Shown: positions 49,250-61,029 of the stretch, piece after piece
Position numbering within the stretch: position 1 is the stretch's first letter
Layout: the number at the start of each line of letters is the position of its first letter
DNA from: Homarus americanus
Lineage: Eukaryota; Arthropoda; Malacostraca; Decapoda; Nephropidae
Length of the DNA stretch: 64,000 nucleotides
NCBI RefSeq assembly: GCF_018991925.1
Contig: NW_024738608.1
Coordinates: forward strand, 4,658,418-4,722,417
Reading direction: 5' to 3'
Position numbers and translations under genes: made by a program
Notes under the pieces: model-generated
What the model saw: only the letters and a program-made list of their open reading frames with translations
What the model was told of the DNA's origin: nothing
Databases searched by the model: none

Positions 49250-52200
49250 TTAAGCAATATTTGCTAAATAATCTTGCACCTCTGCCGGAGTCAGTCTACG
49301 GAATCCCCTGGAGTTGCAAATGCCGATCTCGATATTGTCACTGCTCATTTGACCTTCAAAGCTCTCCTTCAGGGTCAAAATGGCAGTGTGTACAGCATCA
49401 TCCAGTTCAAGATCTTCATTGTACCTAAAGAATAGCAGTTAAGTGATGATAAAGCCGACCAGCACTCAGAGACTCAAATCAAATTAAACTTAATGAATCC
49501 ATATTCTGAGTAAATGAGGTGGAGAAAGAAGTCTTTCAATCACAACTATATAGGGGAACTGATGCCCTCTCATTACTGTGTGTATATAGGAATGGAGTGA
49601 GGTTTCTGGATGCAAGAGGAAGAAACAAATTAAACAGATATGATATGATAGCAATATGTGGTGTGCATAGGGTGCAAAGAACAAGAAATATGGATGTCAG
49701 AGAGATGAGGGATGTAAGAAGTGAGGAATAAGGTGCTGACCAGAGTCAGACAAACATACCGAGAGAATGGGAAATCAAAGTCCATAAAAGAATGTAGGAA
49801 GAAGAGAAGATCAAGAGGGAGCAGGAGGATGGGGTGAGGGAATCACAATAAGCCCTTCCTATATCACAGACATGTGTCCTAACAACTGCTGTGATACAGC
49901 CAACTGAGATAAATGTGGACCCTAAACTTATAGTGAAGATAAAAAAGGTTGCTTTCAAAGACTGAAATTTTAAACATTTAAGGCACTTAAACTTGAAGCA
50001 ATATTTGGAAAAGTCATTGCTTCACTGATGCAGTTTTGGTTAGACTTTAGGAAAGGGTGATAGGTGTTCTTGTCATTCATTCATTCTATCTTTTTTTTTC
50101 ACCTCCCATCCTTAACACTTCCACAGGGGTTCCATCCATTCCTCCATATTCCTAAGGTTTCTTAAAACCTGTCTCACCTTTTCCTTAGTTATCAATATGT
50201 TCCTCTCTTCATTCCTTGGCATCCTATATAAGATAACAGCATTCCTCTCACCTGTTACATTTAGCAATTACTGTTCTCAAAATATCCTCCCTTATTTCTC
50301 AACCTTTTTATTCTTAATTAATATTTCCATTTGTTCTCCCTCTGATTATGTACACTTCCTAGACAAATTTTAATTTTTTAAAGCTTTGTTAAAACCCTTC
50401 TCTCAATCTTTATTCCACTCGTATTTAGCAATCCTTAAAAATTTTTGTACTGTCTTTACAATATCACAGTACAGTACTTCTCCTTTTATCTCTCACATCT
50501 TGTATTTAATTTTCATACTGTATATACTTCTTTTCTGTTAGTCCAGCACAGCCAACTTCTAACCATACAATTCATTCTTGATTTCAATTTCACTTTTGTG
50601 GTTTTCCATTTTATAAAAAATAATAAAATCTTTTCTAGACATCCGTCTGATGTCATTAAATCTAAGTCTTGATATTTTTTTCAATAACAAAGCAAAAGTT
50701 CTTACCTCTTTTCAAGGAAAGTTTTTCCATTTATGAAGTTCTTGCCCATGGCAGTAGCTTTCCAAGGGAAATAAGCACCTGATGGATCACACTGGAAGAG
50801 GTATGGTCTGTCGGTGTCCCACCCACAGATAAGCAGACTCACCCCAAATGGTCGCACTCCTCTGCAAGAATGATAGTTCCTTATTAAATACACATTGGTC
50901 CCAAGTGTATGAGGCACACCAAATGTTATAAGCTACATCAAAGAGAGAAAGAAAACTAATGATTATTTAGTACTGTAGTAATTTCTTACATTTTAATTTC
51001 CTACAATACAAAATAAGTAACATTTGATGGGAATATCTGGTGTACTGTACTTCAGAATGATGGTTTTATCATGTCTTGGGGATCAAGTTTTTTCCCTGCA
51101 GCAACTCATCTTTAGTTATACTATATTATGGCTTCTGTAAAGGGAAGGAAACCTGTACTTAAAAGCCCTAAAGCATGGTTTTGGTTTTATTTTAAATGTT
51201 AAACATTTAAAAATGTGTGAAAAGAAGTATATATATCAGTGAACAAAGCAAAAACATATGAGGAAAGTACAAGAAGTAAACCACAACAAGGTAAAGAAAG
51301 TGTGAAGCCTAATCGATACCTAAAAATTTAACTGTGCAGCAATTGAGATATGTAACGAGGCCTTGTGCCAATTTCTACGAAAGATGAGCGTTAGATAATA
51401 AAGAGGGCAAAGTTTTTACCTACCCAGACTGTGTATATTCTTGCATGATAGCTGCTAGACGCTGAACCAACTGAGTGGTTGGGATAGGTTCCAGGTACGT
51501 ACGGAAATACTGCTGTGCAACTTTTCGGGCTTGACGAACCAGAAGGCGATAATCGGGACCCATTCCTACAAATTAAAGGTCAATTAAACAACTGTATGAA
51601 TCAAGAAGGAACACATGAGATAGATGGATTAAAAGCCACATGAAACTGCATGTGATTAAAAAGAGGGAATCTGGTGTAAAGTAGTTGGGTTCAGAGCCAC
51701 TAAATTGTACATAACTAAACATATGATTAGTTATGGACCATTTGCTTTAAAATATTTATAGGGGGAAAAATGACCAGTATAAGCATGACTGAAGAAAAGT
51801 TGACCATGAATTAGTTACAGGCTAGAGGAGCATGAACCAGGAAAAACTGTGGGAGTGAATCCTTAATGACTGGAAGGCAAGGTTGTATGGGTCATGTGTA
51901 ACGTATTGGGTAAACATGGATGTCACAAGGCTTGAGATATTCAGTGGAATATTACGCACCACTGTACACCATGCCTATGTGGTCGGTGATCATCTCCACC
52001 TTGATGATGGAGTGTTCCTCTACCAAGATAGACTTGTGCTTCTTCTCTGTGGCCAATACGACACCATCCTTTGCTTTGATGCCCACTGCTGGAGCACCAG
52101 CAGCCACTGCTGCAAGTGCATATTCTATCTGCACCAATTTCCCAGAAGGGCTGAAAAGAAAAAGTAACTGCTTAATCCTGCATAATATATACTGTACCTG

Positions 52201-53673
52201 TATTTATGAACAATCAAAAATAATTTTATATTATAAACAAAGTACTACACAATAATAATGTAGCAGTTGTTGGGAACACTTGTCATGTAAACAGAAAATG
52301 TGGCGTTATAGTGCATTAACGTGGATTTATGTTCAGGAGGAAAAATTTGCTAAAATAACATTACTGTACTCGGCTAAACTGAGGGACTTCACAACTGACG
52401 CGTTATTTGTTTTGATGTTTATATTCTTACTATATTTTCATCAGTGAGTTCTGATATAATAAGCATTTTTATGGAAATTGCTTCGTCTGGTAAAGAATTA
52501 GGCAACAAAGTGAGCACTATTTTGTCTTTCTTGGTATGATGCGGCAGTACACAGTCAATCGCCAGTGTATGTTCATGAGACACACGGGTCAGGTGGCTGT
52601 TCTCACATACACAAAAAACGTAAAATTACACCATATAATAGTAAGTTCTTTCTGTTTAATATGCTGGGGGGTCCGGAGGGTTGAGCCTCACAGCTCGGAA
52701 GTTAGTAGGTTTCTTTGATTAGGTTGGTGGTCTTCCAATAATGCTTCTGCCACTTGTTTTTCTTCTCGACTAAGGTTAGTTTAGATTTAATTTAAAAATA
52801 ACCAATTTTGAACACATTTTCCATAACTATGACAGTGTCCACTATAAAACAGTGAGATCTCATTTTTTTAAATTCGGTTTTTATGAAAAATCAGCAGCTG
52901 TGAAGTTGTAAATAATTACCCATTACTCAAATTGTAAATCTGGTAATAGTGTTAAAGAGTATCAGACCTGACCAAGCCTAACCTGTCCTAACCAAACCCA
53001 ATTTAACAGAACCAAACCTAAACTGAACTTAACCTCACCATGCCATGACAATCTCAGGGTAGTTGTGGACAGGTTAAGCTTATACATGTATATATGTTTA
53101 GTTCTCATTATGGTTTTGGTTGATATAAGAGGTTTTCAAAGAATTTTTTTTTTTTACAGCACATACTACTTTTTTTTTAAGTATTAAAACAAAGATATTG
53201 TAAATTCACCAAAACAATATGAAAATTGCAACTATTCGTCATTAATGGAGGATATTAAATGAAAAAGTTGTTCTTCTATAAAATAATTTTCTGTAGTTAG
53301 TTCACCCAGACCCTCGAGCCAGAGTACTCTATGATGAAGCAACCTAACCAAAATAACTATATAAATCACTTCGAAATTTCCTACGGTTTCCAAGCCTTAT
53401 TCACTCAAATTCACAAGCCTATAAGAAACACGGTAAATTAATACTTTATATCGAATACCTCCTGACTCCCTCAAAACATGCCAGTCATGAATGAAGGAAT
53501 GACAACCCCGGCTAACTACTGCCGTCTAGCCATTAACCAGCTTAAAATACAATGTCCCTTTTCTTGAGGTACTTCAGTATTTATATATGGATACATCACT
53601 AACATTTTAATATAATAGTGAGTGATATTTACCTAAAAGTGGTGAGAGAGAAACTGTATCGTTCTGTTGCCAT
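49250..53673 (-). CDS. PSMA2: Proteasome subunit alpha type-2, 5 exons, 234 aa
   Basis: Alpha-ring subunit of the 20S core proteasome; structural and gate-forming, not catalytic. Exons (minus strand, high to low): 53673-53633, 52150-51960, 51565-51424, 50861-50706, 49424-49250. The phases join exactly to 705 nt, giving 234 aa, the same length as the human protein. The N-terminal alpha-type signature is split by intron 1: YSFSLTTF | [12 protein letters not shown]. Further family blocks are [63 protein letters not shown]-like [18 protein letters not shown], and the end [16 protein letters not shown]. The start codon follows CGACCCACG and is the only one that keeps the conserved N-terminus. Introns carry no recognisable insertions. 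Confidence 0.97.
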
Positions 53674-54574
53674 CGTGGGTCGCTTGTAAACAGTCACCCC
53701 GGCACCACTACGACCTCCCGCGTCCGAGTCCCTCAATGTTGTTCAGCTGCTTTCATTCCATTACATTTATCACGCAAGTTAAACATTGTTATTAAAGTTT
53801 AAATACACATATAAAAGAATAATAATTATTTTAATGTTTATTTTAAGATTAAATCAAACAAATTTAATTTAAAAAATCGTATATTTTATCTTCAAAGAAG
53901 TTCGAACAAATTAATATCCGTTAGAGAAAACGTAAACCCAGCCTTTGGGAGGTTAAAGAAATGTTAAAACCCTACCATTATAGTAATTTTTATACGTACG
54001 CTGTGTATTCTACATCCAGAAATAATACCAACAATAATCTGGTATATATTATCTGTTTGGAAAAGATCGCAGACAGATTTATATACTTGTTTATACCAAG
54101 TTCACATGATCAACTGTAGGTAATTGAATATAATACATTGAATGCTTACTTTTTTTGTTTAATTTACATTGACACTTTAGTAAATATTTCAATTACTAAG
54201 CATATTGGTGAAATAACCCTGTATTCCTGATTCTGAAAATAGAAGACATGAATCGGGCCATTTTTCGTGATGTTACACACTACCAACACGAGTGGACATT
54301 ACTGTAACTTCAAGCTCGCCAAGTTATCAAGTAGAGCGAATATAAAGATATACTTATTCAGACAGAGGGTGGTAGATCTTTGTGAACAGTTTACCAGCTC
54401 AAACTATGGAATTGAGAACATTAGGTGGATAAGGTGAACAGAGTAATGAATTGACAATGCCGTATAGATATTTCTGATTCACCAGTCTTGCCAAAATCCA
54501 GGTTAACAAGTTGGTTGTTGTTCTTTAGCCGTTCACCATAATATGTCCTAGTGTGAAAATACTTGTACAATACC

Positions 54575-54577
<3 letters not shown>
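53674..54577. other. PSMA2 upstream region
   Basis: Includes the presumed PSMA2 promoter; a modestly GC-richer patch follows the start codon to about 53,740. No defined promoter element was identified. Confidence 0.4.

Positions 54578-54643
<66 letters not shown>
54578..54643. repeat. (CT)n microsatellite
   Basis: About 66 bp of CT dinucleotides; on the minus strand it yields a spurious (RE)n frame. Confidence 0.99.
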
Positions 54644-54644
<1 letters not shown>

Positions 54645-54837
54645 AACATGCAGTCAATTCAGGTAATTAATTAGTCTCGTTAATGACCCTTTAATTAAGT
54701 TCACTCGTTTACACCTGACAATTACTCGCTTTACGTAAGTTTTGGAATATTTTTTTTACCGTTCCGTTGTTAGATTACAATTAGACCAAACCCAGTTAAA
54801 CACATCTATTTTTTATACTAGCATGACATGGAATTCA

Positions 54838-54984
<147 letters not shown>

Positions 54985-55079
54985 TATCTTAAATTCCTTT
55001 TAAACTGACAATGTTTAGCTTTTGTTTTCGCACCAGGAAATTGGAATTCTGGTAAATATATTTTTTTAATGTGTGGTAA

Positions 55080-55270
55080 CGAGTGTGTCATAATTATGTC
55101 AAGGGTTGGAGTCCCGCTGAGCACCGGACATATGTGAGAAGGGTGTTAACCTGTGTGACCCTCACTACCAAACATCACAGGTTTCGTGGTCTCCCGTCTC
55201 CTGTACTAACACTGGATAGACGATAGAGGGACCAACCGCCCGAACGGCTGATAAGTGGTGAAATGAAAAA
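55080..55270. repeat. Dispersed repeat, copy 2
   Basis: Diverged relative of the 3,880-4,110 repeat, same orientation (CATATGTGAGAAGGGTGTTA; CACTACCAAACATCACAGG; TACTAACACTGGA). Confidence 0.45.
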
Positions 55271-56051
55271 CAAATAAGAGGGATGATGTACTGGTCATAG
55301 GCGGTGGAAATTTCAAAATTAAGCCATTACCCTGATTTAAACCCCTACAAAATGCATAACAATTAGTATTTTCCAATGGTTAAGGGACCAGCTGTGGTAC
55401 TACTGTCAGAGAGAGAGAGAGAGACCGAGAGATGGTTGTGGGTGCTGAGGTTGCTGTCATCACCCATCATTACAGCGGGCGGGAAAGGCTTGTAAGAGAG
55501 TGATGCAGTTGAACCTCTCTAAGTCGTACTAATTGGTGGCAAGCCAGTGTGACTTTCGGAATTGTTCGGCTTATTGAAACCTTTCCAACTTTCCTCTCTA
55601 TTTTTGTAACGATATTTTGACATTTTAACATTTATTGATTTATTTATTTAGTTATTTTTAACTTTTTATATATATTTTTTTAAGCCCTAGGAAGCAAATA
55701 AAACACAGAAAAACATTTAGAATACAATAAATATTTAGATTGTTTTAATTTCCTAAATCATTTATTGACTAATCTTTATTTATATTAGAAATTAAAACTT
55801 TTCGTTGCATTTCGTTAATTATCAAAATCAGCAACTCAGAACTTGGGGGGGGGGATATCGTACGGGTTTTACAACTAATGTACGGAGGCTATATGGGCAC
55901 GTAGAACCATAAAGGGCTTAATATATATATAAAAAATAAATAGAAAATATGAAGAGCTTAGAGTGTAAGAGGATGACTACTTAAACCCTGGCGAGTGTGC
56001 ATTAATTTCGGTCGTGTTCTCTAGAGTGTTAACCAGCAGGCAGTACAGTAC

Positions 56052-56596
56052 ATAAGAACATAAGAACATAAGAATGGAGGAAACTGCAGCGGGCCTATTG
56101 GCCCATACTGGGCAGTCCCGTTTACACCCAACCCCTATTGCTCATATAAGCATCCAACCTATGTTTGAAGCTATTCAGCGTATTCGAGTTAATGATGATA
56201 TTTGGTAACTTGTTCCATTCATCCACGACTCTGTTTCCAAACCAGTGTTTACCGATTTCACGCCTAAATCTAAATTTATCTAATTTAAAACCATTGTTTC
56301 GAGTTCGCTCCTGGTTGGATAGTTTGAGTACCTTTGTAATGTCCCCTTTGTTTAGCCCTGCCTTCCACTTATACACCTCTATCAGGTCGCCCCTCGCTCT
56401 ACGTCTCTCGAGGGAGTGCAAATTAAGATGCTTTAACCTGTCTCTATACTCAAGGTTCCTAATGCCCGGGATTAGTCTTGTCATTCTCCTCTGAATTCTT
56501 TCCAAGGATTCTATATCCATTCTGTAATACGGTGACCAGAACTGAACTGCGTAATCCAGGTGTGGTCTCACAAGAGTAAGATACAGTTTTAGGATG
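56052..56596 (-). mobile_element. LINE A, 3' part (C-terminal coding and tail)
   Basis: Minus-strand frame VILKLYLTLVRPHLDYAVQF, then LERIQRRMTRLIPGIRNLEY, ending in the typical NRVVDEWNKLP block of CR1/Jockey-type ORF2 proteins. The stop is at 56,122, followed by a short 3' UTR and a tail of ATAAGAACAT-type repeats at 56,052. This is the continuation of the RT part at 61,030-62,279. An 11-bp word CAGTACAGTAC at 56,041-56,051 recurs at the other end of the LINE (62,280-62,290) and is the likely target duplication. Confidence 0.9.
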
Positions 56597-56600
56597 ACCT

Positions 56601-56622
56601 TGTAGAGGAGACGTCCACTACA
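56601..56622 (-). repeat. 22-bp LTR remnant closing the composite
   Basis: An exact third copy of the first 22 bases of the LTR, ending CTACA, with ACCT target duplication directly outside it at 56,597-56,600. Removing everything between the two ACCT copies restores the LINE A codons SEVILKLYL exactly. Confidence 0.7.
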
Positions 56623-56737
56623 ATGGCCAGCAACAGGCAACACCTTCTCTAACGAAGCTCCTGCACATCTACCTCCTTCAACAAGCTACTCACCGCACGT
56701 CTCTACCAAGCAGCCCCTCACCACACAGCACCTCCAT
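56623..56737. repeat. Inverted copy of an LTR segment between LTR 2 and the remnant
   Basis: About 58 bases (56,623-56,680) are an exact reverse complement of 56,903-56,961 in LTR 2, with weaker inverted similarity continuing to 56,735. Together the arms form a hairpin with a loop of about 220 bp. Confidence 0.75.
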
Positions 56738-57381
56738 TGTAGGGGTATCGAGATATTAAAGTTGTCTAGCACTCAGGATGGAAGGAAACTCTAATGTGGT
56801 TTACTTATATAATATATATATAAGTTATATGATAGACAGTCTGGTGCTGGAGATGCCGTGTGGTGGGGAGCAGCTCAGTAGAAGACGTTCGGGAGTATCG
56901 TGTTGAAGGAGGTAGATGTGCAGGAGCTTCGTTAGAGAAGGTGTTGCCTGTTGCTGGCCTCCTGGTTGAATGAAATGTTAACAGCGTGGAGCTTGCTGGA
57001 GGAGATGTTGCTTGTTCAGGAAAATGGGCAGAATGAGAGTTGGTTGGTGAGGAAGCTCAGAGAAGGACATGCTCGCTGGCGGGAGCGAGGACCGCCAGGC
57101 AGGCGGAGGAGAGGCGAGGGTCGCCAGGCAGCGGCAGAGGAGGAGGTGTTGCTTGTTCAAGAAGATTGGTCAGACTGAATCTCAAGGGAGAGACAGAGCT
57201 TATATACCCCGCAGCAGCCGCCATGAGTCATGGTGGGAAAACCCGAGAAGTAGCCGGTGAATAGTTTCGTTGCTAAGATACGGTAACATCTGGTTGGTTG
57301 CTAGGGAAGGCGGCACATTGGAATGTGATAGCAGGTGGTGTGCAGCTACGCAGTTAGTTTGTAGAGGAGACGTCCACTACA
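56738..57381 (-). repeat. LTR 2 of a TRIM-like element, 644 bp
   Basis: Same ends as LTR 1 and a longer interior containing an extra block at about 56,772-56,950. The two LTRs look very similar base by base outside this gap, suggesting a young insertion. Several short frames shared by both LTRs (74-75 codons) are not genes. Confidence 0.8.
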
Positions 57382-57965
57382 ATACTCCCCCTCCCCTCCA
57401 GGCGGTGTAGGAGACTTGTTGATTGTAGAGTTGCTTAGCACATGTGAGGAAGACCGGGCGGTGCATGCCTCATGTGAGACAACGGCGATGGCGTGATGAG
57501 CCGATCGCTGAAATACAACTGTCTAGATACACACTATCTGTGGGAGAAGGGAGAAAAAGGGTGTGTGGAGGCGATGGATGTTGTGCTTCCCTCACGACAG
57601 GTACAGGGTCGTCAGATGTGCCTGCTGGGGTGTGTGTGGGCCTGGATCAGGAGCAGGGGCTGGGTCAGCAGAAGCGGATTAGGGCTCGTGACAGCAGCTG
57701 GGTCCACGACAGCAGCAGGGTGCAGGACATTAGCAGGGAGTACCTGAGGGAGAAAAGAGGGGGTGTGGAGGCGATGGATGTTGTGTGCTTCCCTCACGGC
57801 AGGTACTGCTGGGCCGGGGTCGGCGTCTGAGGCAGGACGGGTGTGCTGGGGTCGTCAGAATGTGGTGCGTGGGGCAGGAAGAGGAGCCGGTGTCTGCTTG
57901 AAGACTGGGAGCGTGATCAGTGTCTCCTCCATCCTGTGTGAGTGCTAATCTCCGGGAGTCACCAT
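57382..57965 (-). mobile_element. Internal region of the TRIM-like LTR element, 584 bp
   Basis: Lies between the two LTRs. Directly after LTR 1, one base in, is TGGTGACTCCCGG (57,952-57,964), placed and shaped like a tRNA primer-binding site. Directly before LTR 2 is GGAGGGGAGGGGGAG (about 57,386-57,400), a polypurine tract. No gag or pol similarity is visible in any frame, so it would depend on a helper element. Confidence 0.7.
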
Positions 57966-58427
57966 TGTAGGGGTATCGAGATATTAATGTTGTCTGTTGC
58001 TGGCCTCCTGGTTGAATGAAATGTTAACAGCGTGGAGCTTGCTGGAGGAGATGTTGCTTGTTCAGGAAAATGGGCAGAATGAGAGTTGGTTGGTGAGGAA
58101 GCTCAGAGAAGGGCATGCTCGCTGGCGGGAGCGAGGACCGCCAGGCAGGCGGAGGAGAGGCGAGGGTCGCCAGGCAGCGGCAGAGGAGGAGGTGTTGCTT
58201 GTTCAAGAAGATTGTTCAGACTGAATCTCAAGGGAGAGACAGAGCTTATATACCCCGCAGCAGCCGCCATGAGTCATGGTGGGAAAACCCGAGAAGTAGC
58301 CGGTGAATAGTTTCGTTGCTAAGATACGGTAACATCTGGTTGGTTGCTAGGGAAGGCGGCACATTGGAATGTGATAGCAGGTGGTGTGCAGCTACGCAGT
58401 TAGTTTGTAGAGGAGACGTCCACTACA
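57966..58427 (-). repeat. LTR 1 (5' LTR) of a TRIM-like element, 462 bp
   Basis: On the minus strand it runs TGTAGTGGACGTC...ATACCCCTACA (TG...CA ends). Near-identical to LTR 2 except for a missing stretch of about 180 bp between short GTTGTC/GTTGCC words. Preceded by target duplication AGGT (plus-strand ACCT, 58,428-58,431). Confidence 0.8.
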
Positions 58428-58444
58428 ACCTCGCTAGTCTTGTA

Positions 58445-61029
58445 ACTAATAATAATAATAATAATAATAATAATTAACGGTTTATTGAAAGAGCTTGGCA
58501 GCCAGAAGGCTGAAAATATACAGTTACATATTTGGGGAATGGGTTACGAATTACAAATAGTATACAAGTGACATAAGTGACACAAATAAGACATATAATA
58601 ACTTAGATGGGGATCAGCTCAAACTACAGTTCATTTCAACATAGTGACAGTGTAGGGAGCAGTGTTTACTGGGAGTGAATACACTGATTTATTACATGTT
58701 ATTGATAATTTTACAATGGTTGGGACTGGGCTGTTCTTATAGCGATCAGTTCGTGCACGTATGGGCTGGATGCGGTTGTGGTGTCGAACAGCAATTCTCG
58801 GACAGGGGATCTCAGGTGGTAGTAGGGGCCGGTGTCGGGGATGGTGTAGAAGCTTCTTACCAAATTTGCAGATGAGGCCGTGGTGATGGTCAGTGAGAGT
58901 CGAAAGGGTCAGTGTGTTGAGCGCTTCTTGATATGTGGAGTAGGAAGGGGAGAGAATAATCTTGCATGCCCTCTTTTGCACTTTTTCTAGGTGTTTACGT
59001 TGTGTGGCATTTAGGGAGGAAGACCAGGTGGGGGAGGCATGGGTGAGCTTGGGAAGTATGAATGTTGTGTATACACTGAGGAGCTCGTGTGCAGGAACTC
59101 CGAGGGACTTGAGTCGGCGGAGGAGGTGGAGACGGAAACTGGAGGATTTGACAACTTCACTGACGTGTGGTTTCCAATTTAGTTTGTTGTCTATGGTGAC
59201 GCCGAGGAGCTTCGTGGAATCTACAACCTGGAGTGTGTTCGGACCTAGGGTAATGGAAGGAGGTGGGACAATGTCGGAGGAGAGGTTGATGTGCATAACC
59301 ATGGTCTTGGTATGGTTGATGGTGACATGGTTGTTGGTGGCCCAGTTTTGGAGACTGTTCAATAAATCCTGAAGGGCGGTATAGTTGGGAGCAGAATTGT
59401 TGACGCTGATCCCAATGGTGGAGTCGTCGACATATTTCCAGCGAGCAGGGGTTTCTCTTAGGGCATCATTGATGAGCATAAGGAAGCAGAGTGGTCCCAT
59501 CTTGGTGCCTTGGGGGACGCCACAGGTGAGTGACTGAAAGGTGGAGACAGCCCCTCGGAAGCGTACAGCTTGGCGTCGGTCACTGAGGAAGTCTGTAAGC
59601 CATGGTATGAGACTTCTCCGAAGCCCGAGGTCAATAGCTTTGTTTATGATTATATTGTGGTCGACTAGGTCGAACGCTTTAGTGAAATCAATGAAGGCGA
59701 CAGCTACAGACGTTTTTCGTTTCTCGAGATGGCGGTATATGTAATCGAGAAAGCTGACAAGACAGTGAGTGGTGGAGGAAGTTTTCATGTTGCCAAATTG
59801 CTGAGGGTCTACGACTCCTGCAATATCAGCATAAGCCCAGTCAAACACAAAACTTTCACAGATTAGGCTGGGTATTGGGGTGATTGCAATAGGTCGTAGC
59901 TGATTTAAGGATTGTGGGCTGGTTGACTTGGGCACTGGTGATACATAAGAGGTCTTCCAGTCAGCTGGGCATCTGGCTTGACTGAGAGAAGCATTGATGA
60001 TGGAGCAGAGGGGTTTAGCAAGCTCCGGGGAGAACTCCTTGAATAGTTTCATTGGTAAGTCAATGGGGGTGGTAGAGCGTTTTAATTTTAGTTTGTCCAG
60101 GCGTTTTGCTACGTCAAATTCCTCTACTAAGTCAGTGGGAAGGGGGGCTGGTAGGTAAGCAGGGAGAGTGGTTGTGTCAAGCCGTGGGAGCGTCTGGCAT
60201 ATAGTAGCGAAATGGTTATTTGTTTGCTCAGCTGCGTCAACATTAGTGAGGTGGCTAAGGAAGGGGAGGGGGTGTGTCATATTGTTTAGTCCACAGAGTT
60301 CTTTAAGCTTACCATACCATTGACTGATGTTGGTCTGCTTCAGGTGTTGTAATTTGGTTGGGTAGTGGGACTTCTTTGCAGTGCGTATTTCGCGGATGAC
60401 TCTGTTGCGAAGTGACCTGTAGCGGATGTGGTCATTGAGATGAAAGGCTCTGTCTCTCTGTTGCATTGTCTTTTGATCCGAGGTGTGATCCAGGACAAGT
60501 CAGCTGGGTGAGATCTGACGGACTTCTCGGGGAAGAAGTGGTGGTGAGCTTCCGTGGTGGTGTTGGTATAATTTATCCATTTGGTTTCCACGTCATCCAC
60601 GCTAAGTACTTCAGTCCAGGGATAGTGAACTATCCACTGCCCAAAGAGGCGCACTGCAGAGTCAGTAATCGGCCTGTAGGTCTTGATGTAGGGTCTCTGT
60701 ACTTGAGTGGGAGTGGCAGCAGGGGACCAGAGCACTGATAAGTGTGTGCTACACCCGATAGGAGGCAGTGGTTGAGGAGGTTGGTACTGGTCCGCTAAGT
60801 CAGTTAAGATAAGGTCAAGGGTGTTTTGACCGTGTGTGGGGAAGGTCACAACTTGTGATAGTGATAGCTGGTCCTGGATATCAGTGGTGTCAATTTCATT
60901 TAAATCCCCACATAATACTAACTTGGCACATGGGTACCTAACTCTGAGGTGGTCTGAGGTGGTGATGAGATGATTGATAAGAGTGTCTCTGGTGGGTGAT
61001 CGAGGCGGATGGTATGCCACACAGATTAT
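58445..61029 (-). mobile_element. LINE B, 5'-truncated, inserted in LINE A
   Basis: On the minus strand it starts inside the endonuclease domain (ICVAYHPPRSPTRDT; LVLCGDLNEIDTTD; THLSVLW), then RT (LNQLRPIAITPIPSLICESF, AFIDFTKAFDLVDHN, TCGVPQGTKMGPLCFLML, KYVDDSTIG) and a C-terminal region to the stop at 58,631. The 3' end is a microsatellite-like (ATT)n tail at about 58,446-58,473. It differs from LINE A throughout, so it is another family. No clear target duplication: after the tail LINE A resumes at SYKTSEV, with a few codons apparently lost. Confidence 0.9.
58631..60466 (-). pseudogene. LINE B ORF2, RT and C-terminal part
   Basis: A frame of 611 codons with intact RT motifs including YVDDS. 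It is separated from the upstream endonuclease frame by a one-base shift near 60,466: the same DNA reads KRQCNRETEPF in the upstream frame and MQQRDRAF in this one. The original single ORF2 is therefore broken, and the ATG at the frame start is only an internal Met codon. Confidence 0.85.

Noticed and set aside
54421..54657. RERERE frame
   Set aside because: CT/GA microsatellite.
56951..57264. 74-75 codon frames repeated at 57,997-58,310
   Set aside because: Same LTR sequence present twice; no similarity to any protein family.
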